NCBI GenBank assembly: GCA_902793325.1
Contig: CADBCY010000031.1
Location: forward strand, 1 to 38,514
Length of the DNA: 38,514 nt
Origin: an uncultured Eubacteriales bacterium
Lineage (GTDB): Bacteria; Bacillota; Clostridia; Christensenellales; Aristaeellaceae
Reading direction: 5' to 3'
Positions 17,918-27,500 of this stretch are shown here, one piece after another. The position numbers and the translations under genes were made by a program. A model generated the notes under the pieces. That model saw only the letters and a list, made by a program, of their open reading frames with translations. It ran no database searches and had not been told where the DNA came from. Every line of letters begins with the position of its first letter. Positions within the stretch are counted from its first letter, which is position 1.

Positions 17918-20269
17918 TCATTCCACTCCCCGGAAGTAATGTCCGGTCGTCGTCTGCATGGCTTCAATGGTCGCCCACTCCGGCATCGCCCTGAAATCGC
18001 GCCCGTCCAGCGCCGCGCGGTAGACGCGCACGATGTCCGCCACCGGCTCGCCCGCGTTCAGCAGCAGCCGCCAGCGGCGGATCCTCGGCATCCGCTCGAG
18101 CCGCCTCAGCGGCATCAGCGCCGCGGAGTTCAGCACCCGGATCACGCACCCGCCCGGCTGGGCCAGCCGCCGAAGCGGGAAGGCGGCGTTCCTCCTGTCC
18201 ACCAGCGCCCTGCCGTTCAGGCCCTCTCCAGGCCCGCAGCGGTCGCACCGGCGGCAGGCGTCGTGGCGGCCCTTCATGCCCTCCGCCGCCCGCAGCGGAC
18301 AGTGCCTGAGGTGCATCAGCGGCAGCCGCCCCCACATCACGAGGTCCATGCTGCCGGAGAGCTCGCCGATCTGCCCGGCGTTCAGCTCCACCGAAGGGGT
18401 GTAGCCCGCGAGGCCCAGGCGCGCCAGCGTCGCGGCGGTCAGGTCGTTGCCCGCGTTCAGCATCTCGTCGCCCCGCCGCACCCCCGGCCAGCGCAGGGTC
18501 AACTGGCCCGGATTCGAGAGAAACGTCACGGCAAAATACCGCCCGCGCTCGAGCGCCCAGGCATTCAGCCCCTCCAGCGCCGCGGAGGACAGCACAGCGG
18601 GCACGGCCAGGCCGAGCCGCTGCCCTTCCCCGCAGGCCGCGGCGAGCGCCGGCAAATCCAGCGCCGACAGGGCCTCGGGGCGGACGTCCTCCGGGGCCAG
18701 CACCGCGACGTCCGCGCCGCAGGCCAGCGCCTCCCGGAGCGCCGCCGGGTCGGCGGACTGCGCGAGCAGGCAGGCGCCGCCGTCGTCCCGGTCCGGTGCA
18801 GGCATCGCCAGGGGCCGGGGAACCCGGGATACCGCCGCGCGCGCCGCCTCCAGCGCCCGCAGCGCGTCGCGGCGCAGGCCGTTCAGCAGCGAGGCCGGGC
18901 AGAACGCGTCGGCGTCGGCGTCGAATTCGATGTCCCCGATCGCGAAGGGCGTGCCGCCGGACTTGCGCAGCCGGGCCGCGGCGCGCTCCGGGTCGAAGGG
19001 CCCGCCCGTGGCCCGCGCCACGACGTCGCCGACGACCTCGACCCTGTGCGCGCCGTCGTCGGCCAGCAGCCGGGCGGGCCGACCCACGCGCAGCGTCGCG
19101 CGGCAGGACACGGTCGCCTGCCGGCGCTCCTCGCGGAAGGATTCCCGCGCCGCCCGCATCTGCGCCTCGCTGACCAGCCGGAAGAGATCGTCCCCCCGCC
19201 GGGCTTCCGGGCAGCGCGCGCGCTCCCCCGCCGAACCGGACAGCTTCACCGGCACGTCCGCGCCGCCCCGGCGCAGCGCGAGCGCGTCGGCGGGCTGCAC
19301 GTCGGCGTCCAGCGACACCTCGCCGTCGCGCAGGCAGGAACCCACCCGCACGCCGAGGTGGTTGGGCCGCCCGGGGTACATCAGCTCCGCCTCGGCGACG
19401 CCCGGGCCGTACCCGCGCGTGAAGCCGCCGCGGTTGAACATCTGCCGGAGCGCCTCCATCGGCGCCTCCGCGTCCGGCGTTTCCCCGGCGTACAGCGCGT
19501 CCAGCGCCCGCCGGTAGGCCGCCACGGTGACGGCCACGTACTCCGCCCGCTTGAGCCTGCCCTCGATCTTGAGGCTGTCCACCCCGGCGTCCCGGAACCG
19601 GGCCAGGTTCGGCAGGCCGCACAGGTCCTTCGTGGACAGCAGGTAGCCCTCGCGGCCGTCCAGCCGCCAGGGCAGGCGGCAGGGCTGGGCGCACAGGCCG
19701 CGGTTGCCGCTGCGACCGCCCACCAGGCTGGACATCAGGCACTGTCCGGAGCAGGCCACGCACAGCGCGCCGTGGACGAAGGCCTCGATCTCGATGCCCC
19801 GCCCGGCGCAGCGCGCGATCTCCTCGAAGGGCATTTCCCGCGCCAGCACGGCGCGCCGAAAGCCGTTCGCCCGCGCGAAGTCCACGCCCTGCACGTTGTG
19901 CAGGGCCATCTGCGTGCTGGCGTGCAGCTCCAGGTCCGGGGCCATCTGCCGCAGCGCCATGGCCGCGCCGAGGTCGGACACGATCACCGCGTCCGCGCCG
20001 CTTCGGCAGATGGCGTCGATCTCCCGCTCCAGCCGCGCCAGCTCGTCCTGGCGCACCAGGGTGTTGAGCGTCACGTGCACCTTCACGCCCCGGACATGGC
20101 AATAGGCCACCGCCTCGTCCAGGGCCTCGCCCTCGAAGTTGGCGGCGTTGCGGCGGGCGTTGAAGCTGCCCGCGCCGAGGTACACCGCGTCCGCGCCGTT
20201 CTGCACCGCCGCGCGCAGGGCGTCGAAGTCCCCGGCGGGGGCCAGCAGCTCCATCCTGCGCTCAGGCAT
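17918..20269 (-). CDS. U32 family peptidase / RNA-hydroxylation-type protein with DUF3656-like C-terminus
   Basis: 783 residues. The N-terminal barrel starts MELLAPAGDFDALRAAVQNG; the U32 signature is EAFVHGALCVACSGQCLMSS, followed by NRGLCAQPCR, whose cysteines are the likely iron-sulfur ligands. The long C-terminus (about 380-783) fits the larger clostridial members with a DUF3656-type region. Relatives include RlhA/TrhP, which hydroxylate cytidine or uridine in rRNA/tRNA, so an RNA-modification role is more likely than proteolysis (inference). ATG 20269 overlaps the zapA stop by 8 bases with GGAGGG upstream; an internal ATG five codons later is an alternative start. Confidence 0.9.
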   Translation of the reverse strand: MPERRMELLAPAGDFDALRAAVQNGADAVYLGAGSFNARRNAANFEGEALDEAVAYCHVRGVKVHVTLNTLVRQDELARLEREIDAICRSGADAVIVSDLGAAMALRQMAPDLELHASTQMALHNVQGVDFARANGFRRAVLAREMPFEEIARCAGRGIEIEAFVHGALCVACSGQCLMSSLVGGRSGNRGLCAQPCRLPWRLDGREGYLLSTKDLCGLPNLARFRDAGVDSLKIEGRLKRAEYVAVTVAAYRRALDALYAGETPDAEAPMEALRQMFNRGGFTRGYGPGVAEAELMYPGRPNHLGVRVGSCLRDGEVSLDADVQPADALALRRGGADVPVKLSGSAGERARCPEARRGDDLFRLVSEAQMRAARESFREERRQATVSCRATLRVGRPARLLADDGAHRVEVVGDVVARATGGPFDPERAAARLRKSGGTPFAIGDIEFDADADAFCPASLLNGLRRDALRALEAARAAVSRVPRPLAMPAPDRDDGGACLLAQSADPAALREALACGADVAVLAPEDVRPEALSALDLPALAAACGEGQRLGLAVPAVLSSAALEGLNAWALERGRYFAVTFLSNPGQLTLRWPGVRRGDEMLNAGNDLTAATLARLGLAGYTPSVELNAGQIGELSGSMDLVMWGRLPLMHLRHCPLRAAEGMKGRHDACRRCDRCGPGEGLNGRALVDRRNAAFPLRRLAQPGGCVIRVLNSAALMPLRRLERMPRIRRWRLLLNAGEPVADIVRVYRAALDGRDFRAMPEWATIEAMQTTTGHYFRGVE

Positions 20270-20537
20270 TCCCGTCCGCGCCCTCCAGCCTGGCCTCGAG
20301 CGCCTCGATGCGCTGGCGCAGGCGGCGGTTCTCGTCCCTGGACTTGAGCATGTCGTCGGTGGCGTTGACCGCCGCCAGCACGGCCAGCTGCGCCGTGGGG
20401 AGCTTCGTGGCCGCGGCCAGCTCCTCCATGCTGCGGTTCACGTGGGCCGCGACGCGGTTCACGTATTCCTCGGAATCGTAGCTGGCGATGGTGTAGTCCT
20501 TCCCGGCGATCTGCACGGTGGTTCTGATCTTCTGCAT
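20262..20537 (-). CDS. zapA: cell division protein ZapA
   Basis: 91 residues. N-terminal beta-rich head (TTVQIAGKDYTIASYDSEEY) followed by a helical region (AAVNATDDMLKSRDENRRLR) that forms the dimer/tetramer coiled coil. ZapA bundles FtsZ filaments at the division site. RBS TTGGAGGATC before ATG. It heads the zapA-U32-mutS2 operon, a familiar clostridial order, and its stop overlaps the next start. Confidence 0.92.
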   Translation of the reverse strand: MQKIRTTVQIAGKDYTIASYDSEEYVNRVAAHVNRSMEELAAATKLPTAQLAVLAAVNATDDMLKSRDENRRLRQRIEALEARLEGADGNA

Positions 20538-20569
20538 AGCGATCCTCCAATATCCATGAATCCAGAATG

Positions 20570-20598
20570 ATTATAGCACAGCGGCGGCGGATTCACAA
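20570..20598 (-). promoter_or_regulatory. sigma-70 promoter for zapA-U32-mutS2
   Basis: Minus strand TTGTGA (20593-20598), 17-base spacer, TATAAT (20570-20575), 33 bases before the zapA ATG. Confidence 0.8.
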
Positions 20599-20603
20599 GA
20601 CAA

Positions 20604-20633
20604 AACCGCCGCGGTCCTTCGACGGCGGCGGTT
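20604..20633 (-). terminator. intrinsic terminator after deoC
   Basis: AACCGCCGC/GCGGCGGTT stem (20604-20612 with 20625-20633), followed on the minus strand by TTGTCTTG. Its U-tract runs into the -35 of the zapA promoter. Confidence 0.82.
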
Positions 20634-20648
20634 CGGCGGGCGCGCGGG

Positions 20649-21302
20649 TCACCCGGTCACGATGGCGATGCCGCTGCTGGCGCCCAGGCGGTTCGCGCCG
20701 GCCTCCAGCATGGCCTCGGCCTCGGCGCGGTTGTGGATGCCACCCGCGGCCTTCACGCCCACGTCGGGGCCGACCGTCCTGCGCATCAGGGCCACGTCCC
20801 CGACCGTCGCGCCGCCCCTGGAGAAGCCCGTGGAGGTCTTGACGAAGTCGGCCTTCGCGCGCACGGCGGCGCGGCAGGCTTCGACCTTCTCCTCATCGGT
20901 GAGCAGGCAGCACTCGATGATGACCTTCAGCTTCGCCGCGTCGCCGCAGGCGGCCTTCACCGCCGCGATGTCGCGCTCGACCAGCGCCCAGTCGCCGTCC
21001 TTGGCCGCGCCGATGTTGATGACCATGTCCACCTCGCGCGCGCCGTTGCGCACGGCCACCGCGGTCTCGGCGGCCTTGCTCTCGCTGGGGATTGCGCCGA
21101 GCGGAAAGCCCACCACGCAGCAGGGCGTGACGCCGCTGCCCTCCAGCAGCTTCGCCGCCAGGGCGATGCGGCAGGGGTTCACGCACACGGAGGCAAAGCC
21201 GTACTCCCGGGCCTCGGCGCACAGCTTCTCGATCTGCGCGGCGGTGGCGTCGGGCTTCAGGTTGGTGTGGTCGATGGTGCGTGCGATGTCCCGGGGATTC
21301 AT
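20649..21302 (-). CDS. deoC: deoxyribose-phosphate aldolase
   Basis: 217 residues from ATG 21302, with AAGGAG 8 bases upstream. DERA cleaves 2-deoxyribose-5-phosphate to glyceraldehyde-3-phosphate and acetaldehyde. The Schiff-base Lys is K155 in DFVKTSTGF; Asp92 (EVDMVIN) and the Lys of GVKAAGGI complete the active site. Opening [11 protein letters not shown] is typical. Last gene of the ychF operon, 25 bases after rlmH, with a terminator 15 bases beyond its stop. No nucleoside phosphorylase or phosphopentomutase is nearby. Confidence 0.96.
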   Translation of the reverse strand: MNPRDIARTIDHTNLKPDATAAQIEKLCAEAREYGFASVCVNPCRIALAAKLLEGSGVTPCCVVGFPLGAIPSESKAAETAVAVRNGAREVDMVINIGAAKDGDWALVERDIAAVKAACGDAAKLKVIIECCLLTDEEKVEACRAAVRAKADFVKTSTGFSRGGATVGDVALMRRTVGPDVGVKAAGGIHNRAEAEAMLEAGANRLGASSGIAIVTG

Positions 21303-21327
21303 GTGCAACACTCCTTTGTCCAGCAGG

Positions 21328-21804
21328 CTATTTGTGATAGGGTTCGCCGGTGCGGATGCGCTCGGCGCGGTACAGCTGCTCCAGCAGGATCACCCGCATG
21401 AGGCCGTGGGGAAAGGTGAGGTTGGAGAAGGACAGCCGGACGTCGGCCCGGCGCAGCACCGCCTCGGAGAGCCCGTTGGAGCCGCCGATGACGAACACGT
21501 TCCGCCGCCCGTCCCCCGACCACTGGGTCAGTTGCCTCGACAGGGCCACGGAGTCCGGCGCGTCCGCGCGGATGCACAGGCAGATCACCCGGTCGCCGGG
21601 CTTCACGTGCCTGAGCAGCGCTTGTCCCTCCCTGTCCTTCGCCTGCTCGATCTGGGCGGGGCTGGCGCGCTCGGGGTCCTTCTCGTCGTCCACGGCCACG
21701 ATCTCGTACCGGCCGTAGCGGGACAGCCGCTTCAGGTACTCCGCGCAGCCCTCGCGCTGCCAGCTTTCCTTCAGCTTGCCCACGCAGAGTATGGTGCCGT
21801 TCAT
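21328..21804 (-). CDS. rlmH: 23S rRNA (pseudouridine1915-N3)-methyltransferase RlmH
   Basis: 158 residues, the family length. SPOUT-type fold with the SAM-binding knot [16 protein letters not shown] and the diagnostic C-terminus [19 protein letters not shown]. It methylates pseudouridine 1915 in helix 69 of 23S rRNA on the 70S ribosome. The TAG stop of the preceding CPBP gene is part of its ribosome site (TAGGAGAG), which couples the two. Confidence 0.97.
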   Translation of the reverse strand: MNGTILCVGKLKESWQREGCAEYLKRLSRYGRYEIVAVDDEKDPERASPAQIEQAKDREGQALLRHVKPGDRVICLCIRADAPDSVALSRQLTQWSGDGRRNVFVIGGSNGLSEAVLRRADVRLSFSNLTFPHGLMRVILLEQLYRAERIRTGEPYHK

Positions 21805-21814
21805 GCAGTCTCTC

Positions 21815-22735
21815 CTAGATTTGCAGGATGGTGGTAATCGCCATGGCCGCCGCGGCCAGGCCCAGCCACAGCCGCTCCGACGCCGACAGCGGGCGGCGGA
21901 TGCGGGGAATGAAGACGACGCCCTCCCGCGCCGCGCGGCGACGGAAGGCGCCCAGCAGCAGCGCCGTCAGCGCCAGGTTGAACAGCAGCCGCAGCATCAC
22001 CTGCGCCAGCTCCGCGGCGGTCAGCGGCCCCGCGCCGGTCTCCCCCATGCCGGCGGCCGCGTAGGCGACGATCAGGCAGGCGGCGTTGTACACCGTGTGA
22101 AAGGTAATGCCGGCGTACAGGGAATCCAGCGTCACGGTGAGCGCCCCCGCGACCCCGCCCACCAGCAGGTAGGCCGGCCAGCCGTAGAGGTCGCCGTGCA
22201 GCAGCGCGAACAGCGCCGTGGTCGCGCCCAGCGCCAGCCGGGTGCCCCGGCTCTCCCAGGCGCTCAGCACCACGCCCCGGAACAGCAGCTCCTCGCACAC
22301 GGCGGGGAGCGCCGCCGTGCACAGGATCGCCAGGCTCAGCGCGCGCCTCGATTCCGGCGCCGCCGGCACCGGCCCCGCCTCCAGCCCCAGCCGGGACAGC
22401 AGCGCCGTCCAGCCGTAGGTGAGCGCGCTGGCCGAGTAGACGCTCATCAGCGCCAGCAGGATCACCGGCAGGAGCATGCCCCGCGGGACGGGGTTCAGCC
22501 GCAGCGACGCCGTCGCGCCGCCGCGCGCCGCGCAGAGCAGCACGGGCGCGAGCATGAAGGGCAGGTAGTACAGCGCGTTCAACACCGCCATGCCCGCCCA
22601 GCCCCGGAAGGGCAGCCGGCTCGCCAGCGCCGCGCTCAGCCACAGCCCCGCCGTCGCCAGCAGCAGCAGAAGGCCCGCGTCGCGCAGGGTCGGCCGGGGC
22701 GTCTCCCGCAGGCGGCGGTAGATGGGATCCTGCAT
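21815..22735 (-). CDS. CPBP-family intramembrane metalloprotease
   Basis: 306 residues with about eight hydrophobic segments. The CPBP (CAAX protease/Abi) motifs are present: EELLFRG (two Glu), LFALLHGD (His) and FHTVYNAA (His), the glutamate/histidine set that holds the metal. Members process prenylated or bacteriocin-type peptides or regulate membrane proteins; the substrate here is unknown. It starts 1 base after the ychF stop with no evident Shine-Dalgarno, so it is probably translated by coupling. A soluble tail follows the last conserved segment, ending in one more membrane helix (LWLGLAAAAMAITTIL). Confidence 0.9.
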   Translation of the reverse strand: MQDPIYRRLRETPRPTLRDAGLLLLLATAGLWLSAALASRLPFRGWAGMAVLNALYYLPFMLAPVLLCAARGGATASLRLNPVPRGMLLPVILLALMSVYSASALTYGWTALLSRLGLEAGPVPAAPESRRALSLAILCTAALPAVCEELLFRGVVLSAWESRGTRLALGATTALFALLHGDLYGWPAYLLVGGVAGALTVTLDSLYAGITFHTVYNAACLIVAYAAAGMGETGAGPLTAAELAQVMLRLLFNLALTALLLGAFRRRAAREGVVFIPRIRRPLSASERLWLGLAAAAMAITTILQI

Positions 22736-22736
22736 G

Positions 22737-23834
22737 CTAGACGTTAAAGCGGAACAGCGTCACGTCGCCGTCCTTCATCACGTAGTCCTTGCCCTCGCTG
22801 CGCACCAGGCCCTTCTCCTTGCAGGCGTTCATGCTGCCCTCGCGGACCAGGTCGTCGTAGGGCACGATCTCCGCGCGGATGAAGCCCCGCTCGAAGTCGG
22901 TGTGGATCTTGCCCGCCGCCTGGGGCGCCTTGGTGCCCTGGGTGATGGTCCAGGCGCGGACCTCCTTCGGCCCGGCGGTCAGGAACGATATCAGGCCCAG
23001 CAGCCGGTAGCCCAGCACCACCAGCCGGTCCAGGCCGGAGGTGCCGATGCCCATGTCCTCCAGGAACATGGCCTTCTCGTCGGGCTCCATCTGGGAGATC
23101 TCCTCCTCCGCCGACGCGCAGATGACCAGCACCTCCGCGCCCTCGGCCTCGGCGATCGCCTTCACCGGCTTCACCAGCGGCAGGCTGTCCTCGTCCTTGC
23201 CCAGGTCCTCCTCGCCGATGTTGGCGGCGTAGATGACCTTCTTGCCGGTCAGCAGGAACCAGTCCCGCACCGCCGCGGCCTGGTCCTCGTCCAGCGGCGC
23301 GGTGCGCGCGGGCCTGCCCTCGTTCAGGTGCTCCAGCAGGATCCTGCCCGCCTCGGCCTCCAGCGCGAACTTCTTCTCGCCCTTCTTCAGCATGGCGGCG
23401 GCCTTCTCCGCGCGCTTGGTGACGGTCTCGATGTCCGCCAGCACCAGCTCGGTGTTGATGACGTCGATGTCCCGCGCCGGGTCCACGCTGCCGTCCACGT
23501 GGATGACGTTGTCGTCCTCGAAGCAGCGCACCACGTGCACGATGGCGTCCACCTCGCGGATGTGGCTCAGGAACTTGTTGCCCAGGCCCTCGCCCCGGCT
23601 CGCGCCCTTCACCAGGCCCGCGATGTCCACGAACTCCAGCGTGGCGGGGGTGTACTTCTCCGGGTGGTACATCTCCGCCAGCACGTCCAGACGATGGTCC
23701 GGCACGGCCACCACGCCGGTGTTCGGCTCGATGGTGCAGAACGGATAGTTTGCCGCCTGCGCGCCCGCGCAGGTGATGGCGTTGAACAGCGTGCTCTTGC
23801 CCACGTTCGGCAGGCCTACGACGCCCAGCTTCAT
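22737..23834 (-). CDS. ychF: redox-regulated ATPase YchF (Obg-family)
   Basis: 365 residues, standard length. P-loop [15 protein letters not shown] at 7-21, [21 protein letters not shown] (G3 region), and the C-terminal TGS-like region [19 protein letters not shown]. NxxE in place of NKxD is typical and explains its preference for ATP. Interacts with ribosomes in stress adaptation. First gene of the ychF-CPBP-rlmH-deoC operon. Confidence 0.96.
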   Translation of the reverse strand: MKLGVVGLPNVGKSTLFNAITCAGAQAANYPFCTIEPNTGVVAVPDHRLDVLAEMYHPEKYTPATLEFVDIAGLVKGASRGEGLGNKFLSHIREVDAIVHVVRCFEDDNVIHVDGSVDPARDIDVINTELVLADIETVTKRAEKAAAMLKKGEKKFALEAEAGRILLEHLNEGRPARTAPLDEDQAAAVRDWFLLTGKKVIYAANIGEEDLGKDEDSLPLVKPVKAIAEAEGAEVLVICASAEEEISQMEPDEKAMFLEDMGIGTSGLDRLVVLGYRLLGLISFLTAGPKEVRAWTITQGTKAPQAAGKIHTDFERGFIRAEIVPYDDLVREGSMNACKEKGLVRSEGKDYVMKDGDVTLFRFNV

Positions 23835-23959
23835 ACTTCCTCACATCTCCTTGGTCTTCGGGCTTCCCGGGCCTGCGCCCGCCCGTATTTCGCTGCGGCC
23901 GCGCGACCGGCGCCTCCCCTTTGAATACGCTTCCGGAAAGCGCCCCGCGCAACACTGTT

Positions 23960-23988
23960 ATTATAGCAGATGGATCCCCATTTCACAA
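23960..23988 (-). promoter_or_regulatory. sigma-70 promoter for the ychF operon
   Basis: Minus strand TTGTGA (23983-23988), 17-base spacer, TATAAT (23960-23965), giving a leader of about 120 bases. Confidence 0.8.
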
Positions 23989-24307
23989 TAGCCGATGCGA
24001 TGTCGACGGCGGATTTGGAACCGGAATTCGGTCTGTTTTTGCGGATCATCTTGATACTTCGGTCTGTTTTGAATGCGCCGCATTTTGACTTCGGTCTGTT
24101 TTTGACGCGTGTCAGCTTGGAAAACGGTTGTTTTTCGATTCCTCTCCTCGCGCAGCCTGCCCGCCGGCCCCACACGATCCGGTCGCGACGACCCGTCCAG
24201 CGCCCTTCGCACGCAACAAAAGCCGGGAAAACGCATATTCTGAAGAGAAAGATACCGTTTAAATGAAAAATTTTTCCAAAAAATAGAGTAAGACCGTGCA
24301 AATCATA
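23989..24307. other. intergenic region upstream of the adhesin, AT-richer than its surroundings
   Basis: I see no gene. It holds the triplicated TTCGGTCTGTTTT motif (24027-24104), and an AT-rich block with the palindrome GAAAAATTTTTC near 24265-24276. The change in base composition against the GC-rich neighbours marks it as regulatory or horizontally acquired DNA. Confidence 0.5.
24027..24104. repeat. three direct repeats of TTCGGTCTGTTTT(T)G, 31-32 bp apart
   Basis: Copies at 24027-24041, 24058-24071 and 24090-24104, with unrelated spacers. Start-to-start spacing of 31 and 32 bp is three helical turns, so all three face one side of the DNA. This is what a cooperative operator looks like; it lies between the divergent ychF and adhesin promoters. 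No matching regulator gene is in the window. Confidence 0.65.
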
Positions 24308-24336
24308 TTGCAATTCTTCCCTTCTTATATTATAAT
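24308..24336 (+). promoter_or_regulatory. sigma-70 promoter for the LPDTG adhesin
   Basis: TTGCAA (24308-24313), 17-base spacer, TATAAT (24331-24336). It gives a leader of about 185 bases. Confidence 0.8.
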
Positions 24337-24354
24337 AACGTTGAAATGTATTAT

Positions 24355-24406
24355 TGGGAGAGTAGGCGGCGACTCGCTTTGCGTCCGCATCGCCCGCCCG
24401 CTCCCA
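24355..24406 (+). promoter_or_regulatory. hairpin in the adhesin mRNA leader
   Basis: TGGGAG (24355-24360) pairs with CTCCCA (24401-24406), with inner GGCGG (24365-24369) to CCGCC (24394-24398). It begins near the expected transcript start. I could not match it to a known riboswitch; it may be a stabilising 5' structure. Confidence 0.45.
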
Positions 24407-24527
24407 GATGACCCACCCCGGCAGAGGCCGGACCGCACCCGATGCTCGCATAAACCGCGCCGACATATCCCGGCGCAGGGAAATGATCGATATGCTTCCG
24501 TTTTGCCCAGAGAGGAATGACCATACC

Positions 24528-27500
24528 ATGAAGACGTTGTTTGAGCGGATCGCCACCGGAAGACTTCGGCAATCCGGCGTCCTGAAGCGGACGCTGGCGC
24601 TGCTCTTTTGCCTGGCCGTCGCGGTATCGCCCGCGGGCCATCTCGGCCTGGCCTCGGAAATCGCGGCGGAGACGGTGTCGTCGCCGTCCTGCGGCATGCC
24701 GTCGCACCGTCACAGCGAGGCGTGCTACGACGATCGCAACCTGCTCGTGTGCGCGCAGGAGGAGCACGACCACGCGGACGATTGCTACGAGAGCGTCGAC
24801 ACGGGCTCGGCGATCGACAGGCCGGTGGACGAACCCGACGAGAAGTCGGAAACGCTGGAGGATTTCGAGATCGGCGCCGCCACCGCGGGCGACGCGACGT
24901 CGAAGCCCGGCGACAATACCCGGATAAAGGCCGTCTACGAGCTGGGCGGCGAACGCCTCGTGCGGCTCAGCCAGATCCTCAAGGACACCGGGCTTCCCGT
25001 GCGGATCAAGAGCGTCACGTCCGTCGAGCAGGCCAGGGATCCGAAGGGCACGGGGGACAAAATCGCCATCAAGCCGCTGGATCACGATTACGCCATCTCC
25101 GTGCCGAGCGGCTTCACCCGCGCCAAGCTGGCCGTGACCGCCGGCGAGGATCGATGGATCATCACGCTGAAGGGCGGCAACTTTACCAACTGCGTCGCCG
25201 GGGAACCCGAGGGCGCGTCCATGGAGGGCGACCCCACCGAACCGGGCGCGACGACCTCCGACACTCCTTCCGACGATCCTTCCGACTATCCTTCCGACGA
25301 TCCCTCCGACGATCCTTCCGACGATCCTTCGGATGATCCTTCCGACGATCCTTCCGACGATCCTTCCGACGATCCTTCGGATGATCCTTCTGACGATCCT
25401 TCCGACGATCCCTCTGACGATCCTTCCGACGATCCTTCCGACGATCCTTCTGACGATCCTTCTGACGATCCCTCTGACGATCCTTCCGACGATCCTTCGG
25501 ATGATCCTTCCGACGATCCTTCGGATGATCCTTCTGACAATCCTTCCGGCGACGTCATCGAGGCGATTGTGGACAATCCCGACGAGCTGCCCGGCGAGGT
25601 GTCGTCCGACGAGCCCGTTGAGGTGATTGCGGAGGACCCCGTCGCGCGCTACGCGGCGACCATCAATACCGCCGGGCTGGAAGCGCCGTACTCGCTGCGG
25701 GCGCTGATGCTGGCCGCGGCGGAGACCGCCGGCGCGGACGCGACCGAACCGGGCGACCCCGCCGGGTGGAAAATCGAATACGACGCGGCCTGCCTCGCCA
25801 TAGAAGCGGTGGACGGGGATTATACCGTGACGCCGCTCGAAGGGTTTGAAAGCGCCGCGATCACCGTGGACGACGGCATCGCCGTGTATGAAATCACGCT
25901 GACCTCCATGGCCGAGGCCGAGAGCGCGCCCATCGTGCCCGAGGTGTTCACCGAGGAGTACGACCTGAGCGCGACGCCGCTGCCGCTGTCCCTGCGGGAG
26001 ATGGTCAACCGAGCGCGCCCCGAAGCCGCGGACGACGCCACGGAAGCGGCGTGGACCCTGGAATACGACGCGGCGCTGCTGTCCATCGACGGCGACGCGG
26101 TCATGCCCATCGACGACATTGACAGGACCGTCCTCACCGTGCACATCGGGGACGAGACCTATAAGTTCACGCTGCTCAATTACGCGGGCGACATCCCCGC
26201 GCTGAAGCTGGACATCGCGGTCATCGAACCGGCGGACGAGCGCCTGACGCTGCCCGGTTCCGCCGCCGGCAACGCCGACATGCTCTCCGGCGCGGACGCG
26301 CAGGCGGAATGGGCCGATGTCCAGGCGTGGCTCCGGGATCGGTCCGCTTCGCCGAGCGAGGACGTGGCCGAGGCGAACGCGAAGAAGGCCCCCGCCGCGC
26401 GCCTGCGCAAGGCCGCCGTCCGCGGGGAAGAAGAGATCGCCGAGACCAACGCGGTCGGCGGCGAAACCGACGCGGCGGAGGATTCGGATCGCGGGACGGC
26501 CGAAGCGCCGACGGTGCGCTCGCGCATGGAGCTTCGGGCGTTTGACATCGCCCTGGAGAACGTGGACCCGGACGAATACGAGGACGGCTTCCGCGTCACG
26601 GTCACCCTGCCCTCCCCCGTGCTGGGCCGGGATTTCCACCTGTACCACATCCACCGCGACGGCGCCGGGCAGAAGGAGATCTCCGAGATCCTGCCGGGCG
26701 ACGGCTTCGCCCTCGAGTGCGGAAACGCGGTGGGCGACATGACGTCGGTCACCGGCTTCCGGTTCATCACCGACCGCTTCAGCAGCTTCATACTGGCCTA
26801 CACGGTCGACTTCGAGTTCCGCGGCTACGCCTACACGCTCGAGGGCGGCGGGGCGCTGCTGCTGTCGGAGCTGTTCTCGGCGCTGGAGATCCACGAAAAC
26901 GCCGCCGACGCCGTCAGGGTCAGCTTCTCCGATCCCTCGCTGCTGCGCGCGGAACCCGTGCAGGACGACGCCGACGCGCTGTGCGACTGGAAGCTCATCA
27001 GCCTGCAGCCCTTCACCACCGAGGAGGTCCTGACCGTCGTCCTGTCGGACGGCCGGAAGATCTGCATCCAGGTGACCGACGCGCAGATCAAGGCGCAGGT
27101 GCTGACCGCCGAAGGGGAAACCTACGAAATCACCGTCACCTATGACGAAGACGCGGGCATCCCCGACGATGCGGAGCTGATCGCCGTCGAGGCCGAGGCG
27201 GACAGCGAAGCCTACCAGGCCGCCGTGGACGGCGCCGTTCGCGCGCTGTCCGGCGCCGGGGGCGTGGCCTCGGTGGATCAGGCGCGCGTGTTCGACATCT
27301 CCATCGCGTACAACGGCGAGCGCATCGAGCCGCTGACGCCCGTGCAGGTGCAGGTGGACTACGTGGACGCCGTCTCCCTGAGGTCGGACGACCGCTTCCG
27401 CGTCGTGCACTTCGCGCAGGACGGGACGCAGGTGCTGACGCCCACGATCGCCGATGCGGCGGAGGACGAGGTTTCCTCCTTCTCCTTCGAAGCGGAATCC

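Noticed and set aside
24027-24104. Possible CRISPR array (three repeats with regular spacing)
   Set aside because: Repeat core of only 14-15 bp, spacers of about 17 bp, three units and no cas genes; an operator-like array is more likely.
24355-24406. Possible c-di-GMP riboswitch in the adhesin leader
   Set aside because: The conserved GEMM motifs are absent; only a plain hairpin is supported.
25257-25544. Minus-strand Gly-Ser-Ser-Glu repeat frame in the 12-bp array
   Set aside because: The 12-bp period keeps every frame open; only the plus frame continues into a secreted, anchored protein.
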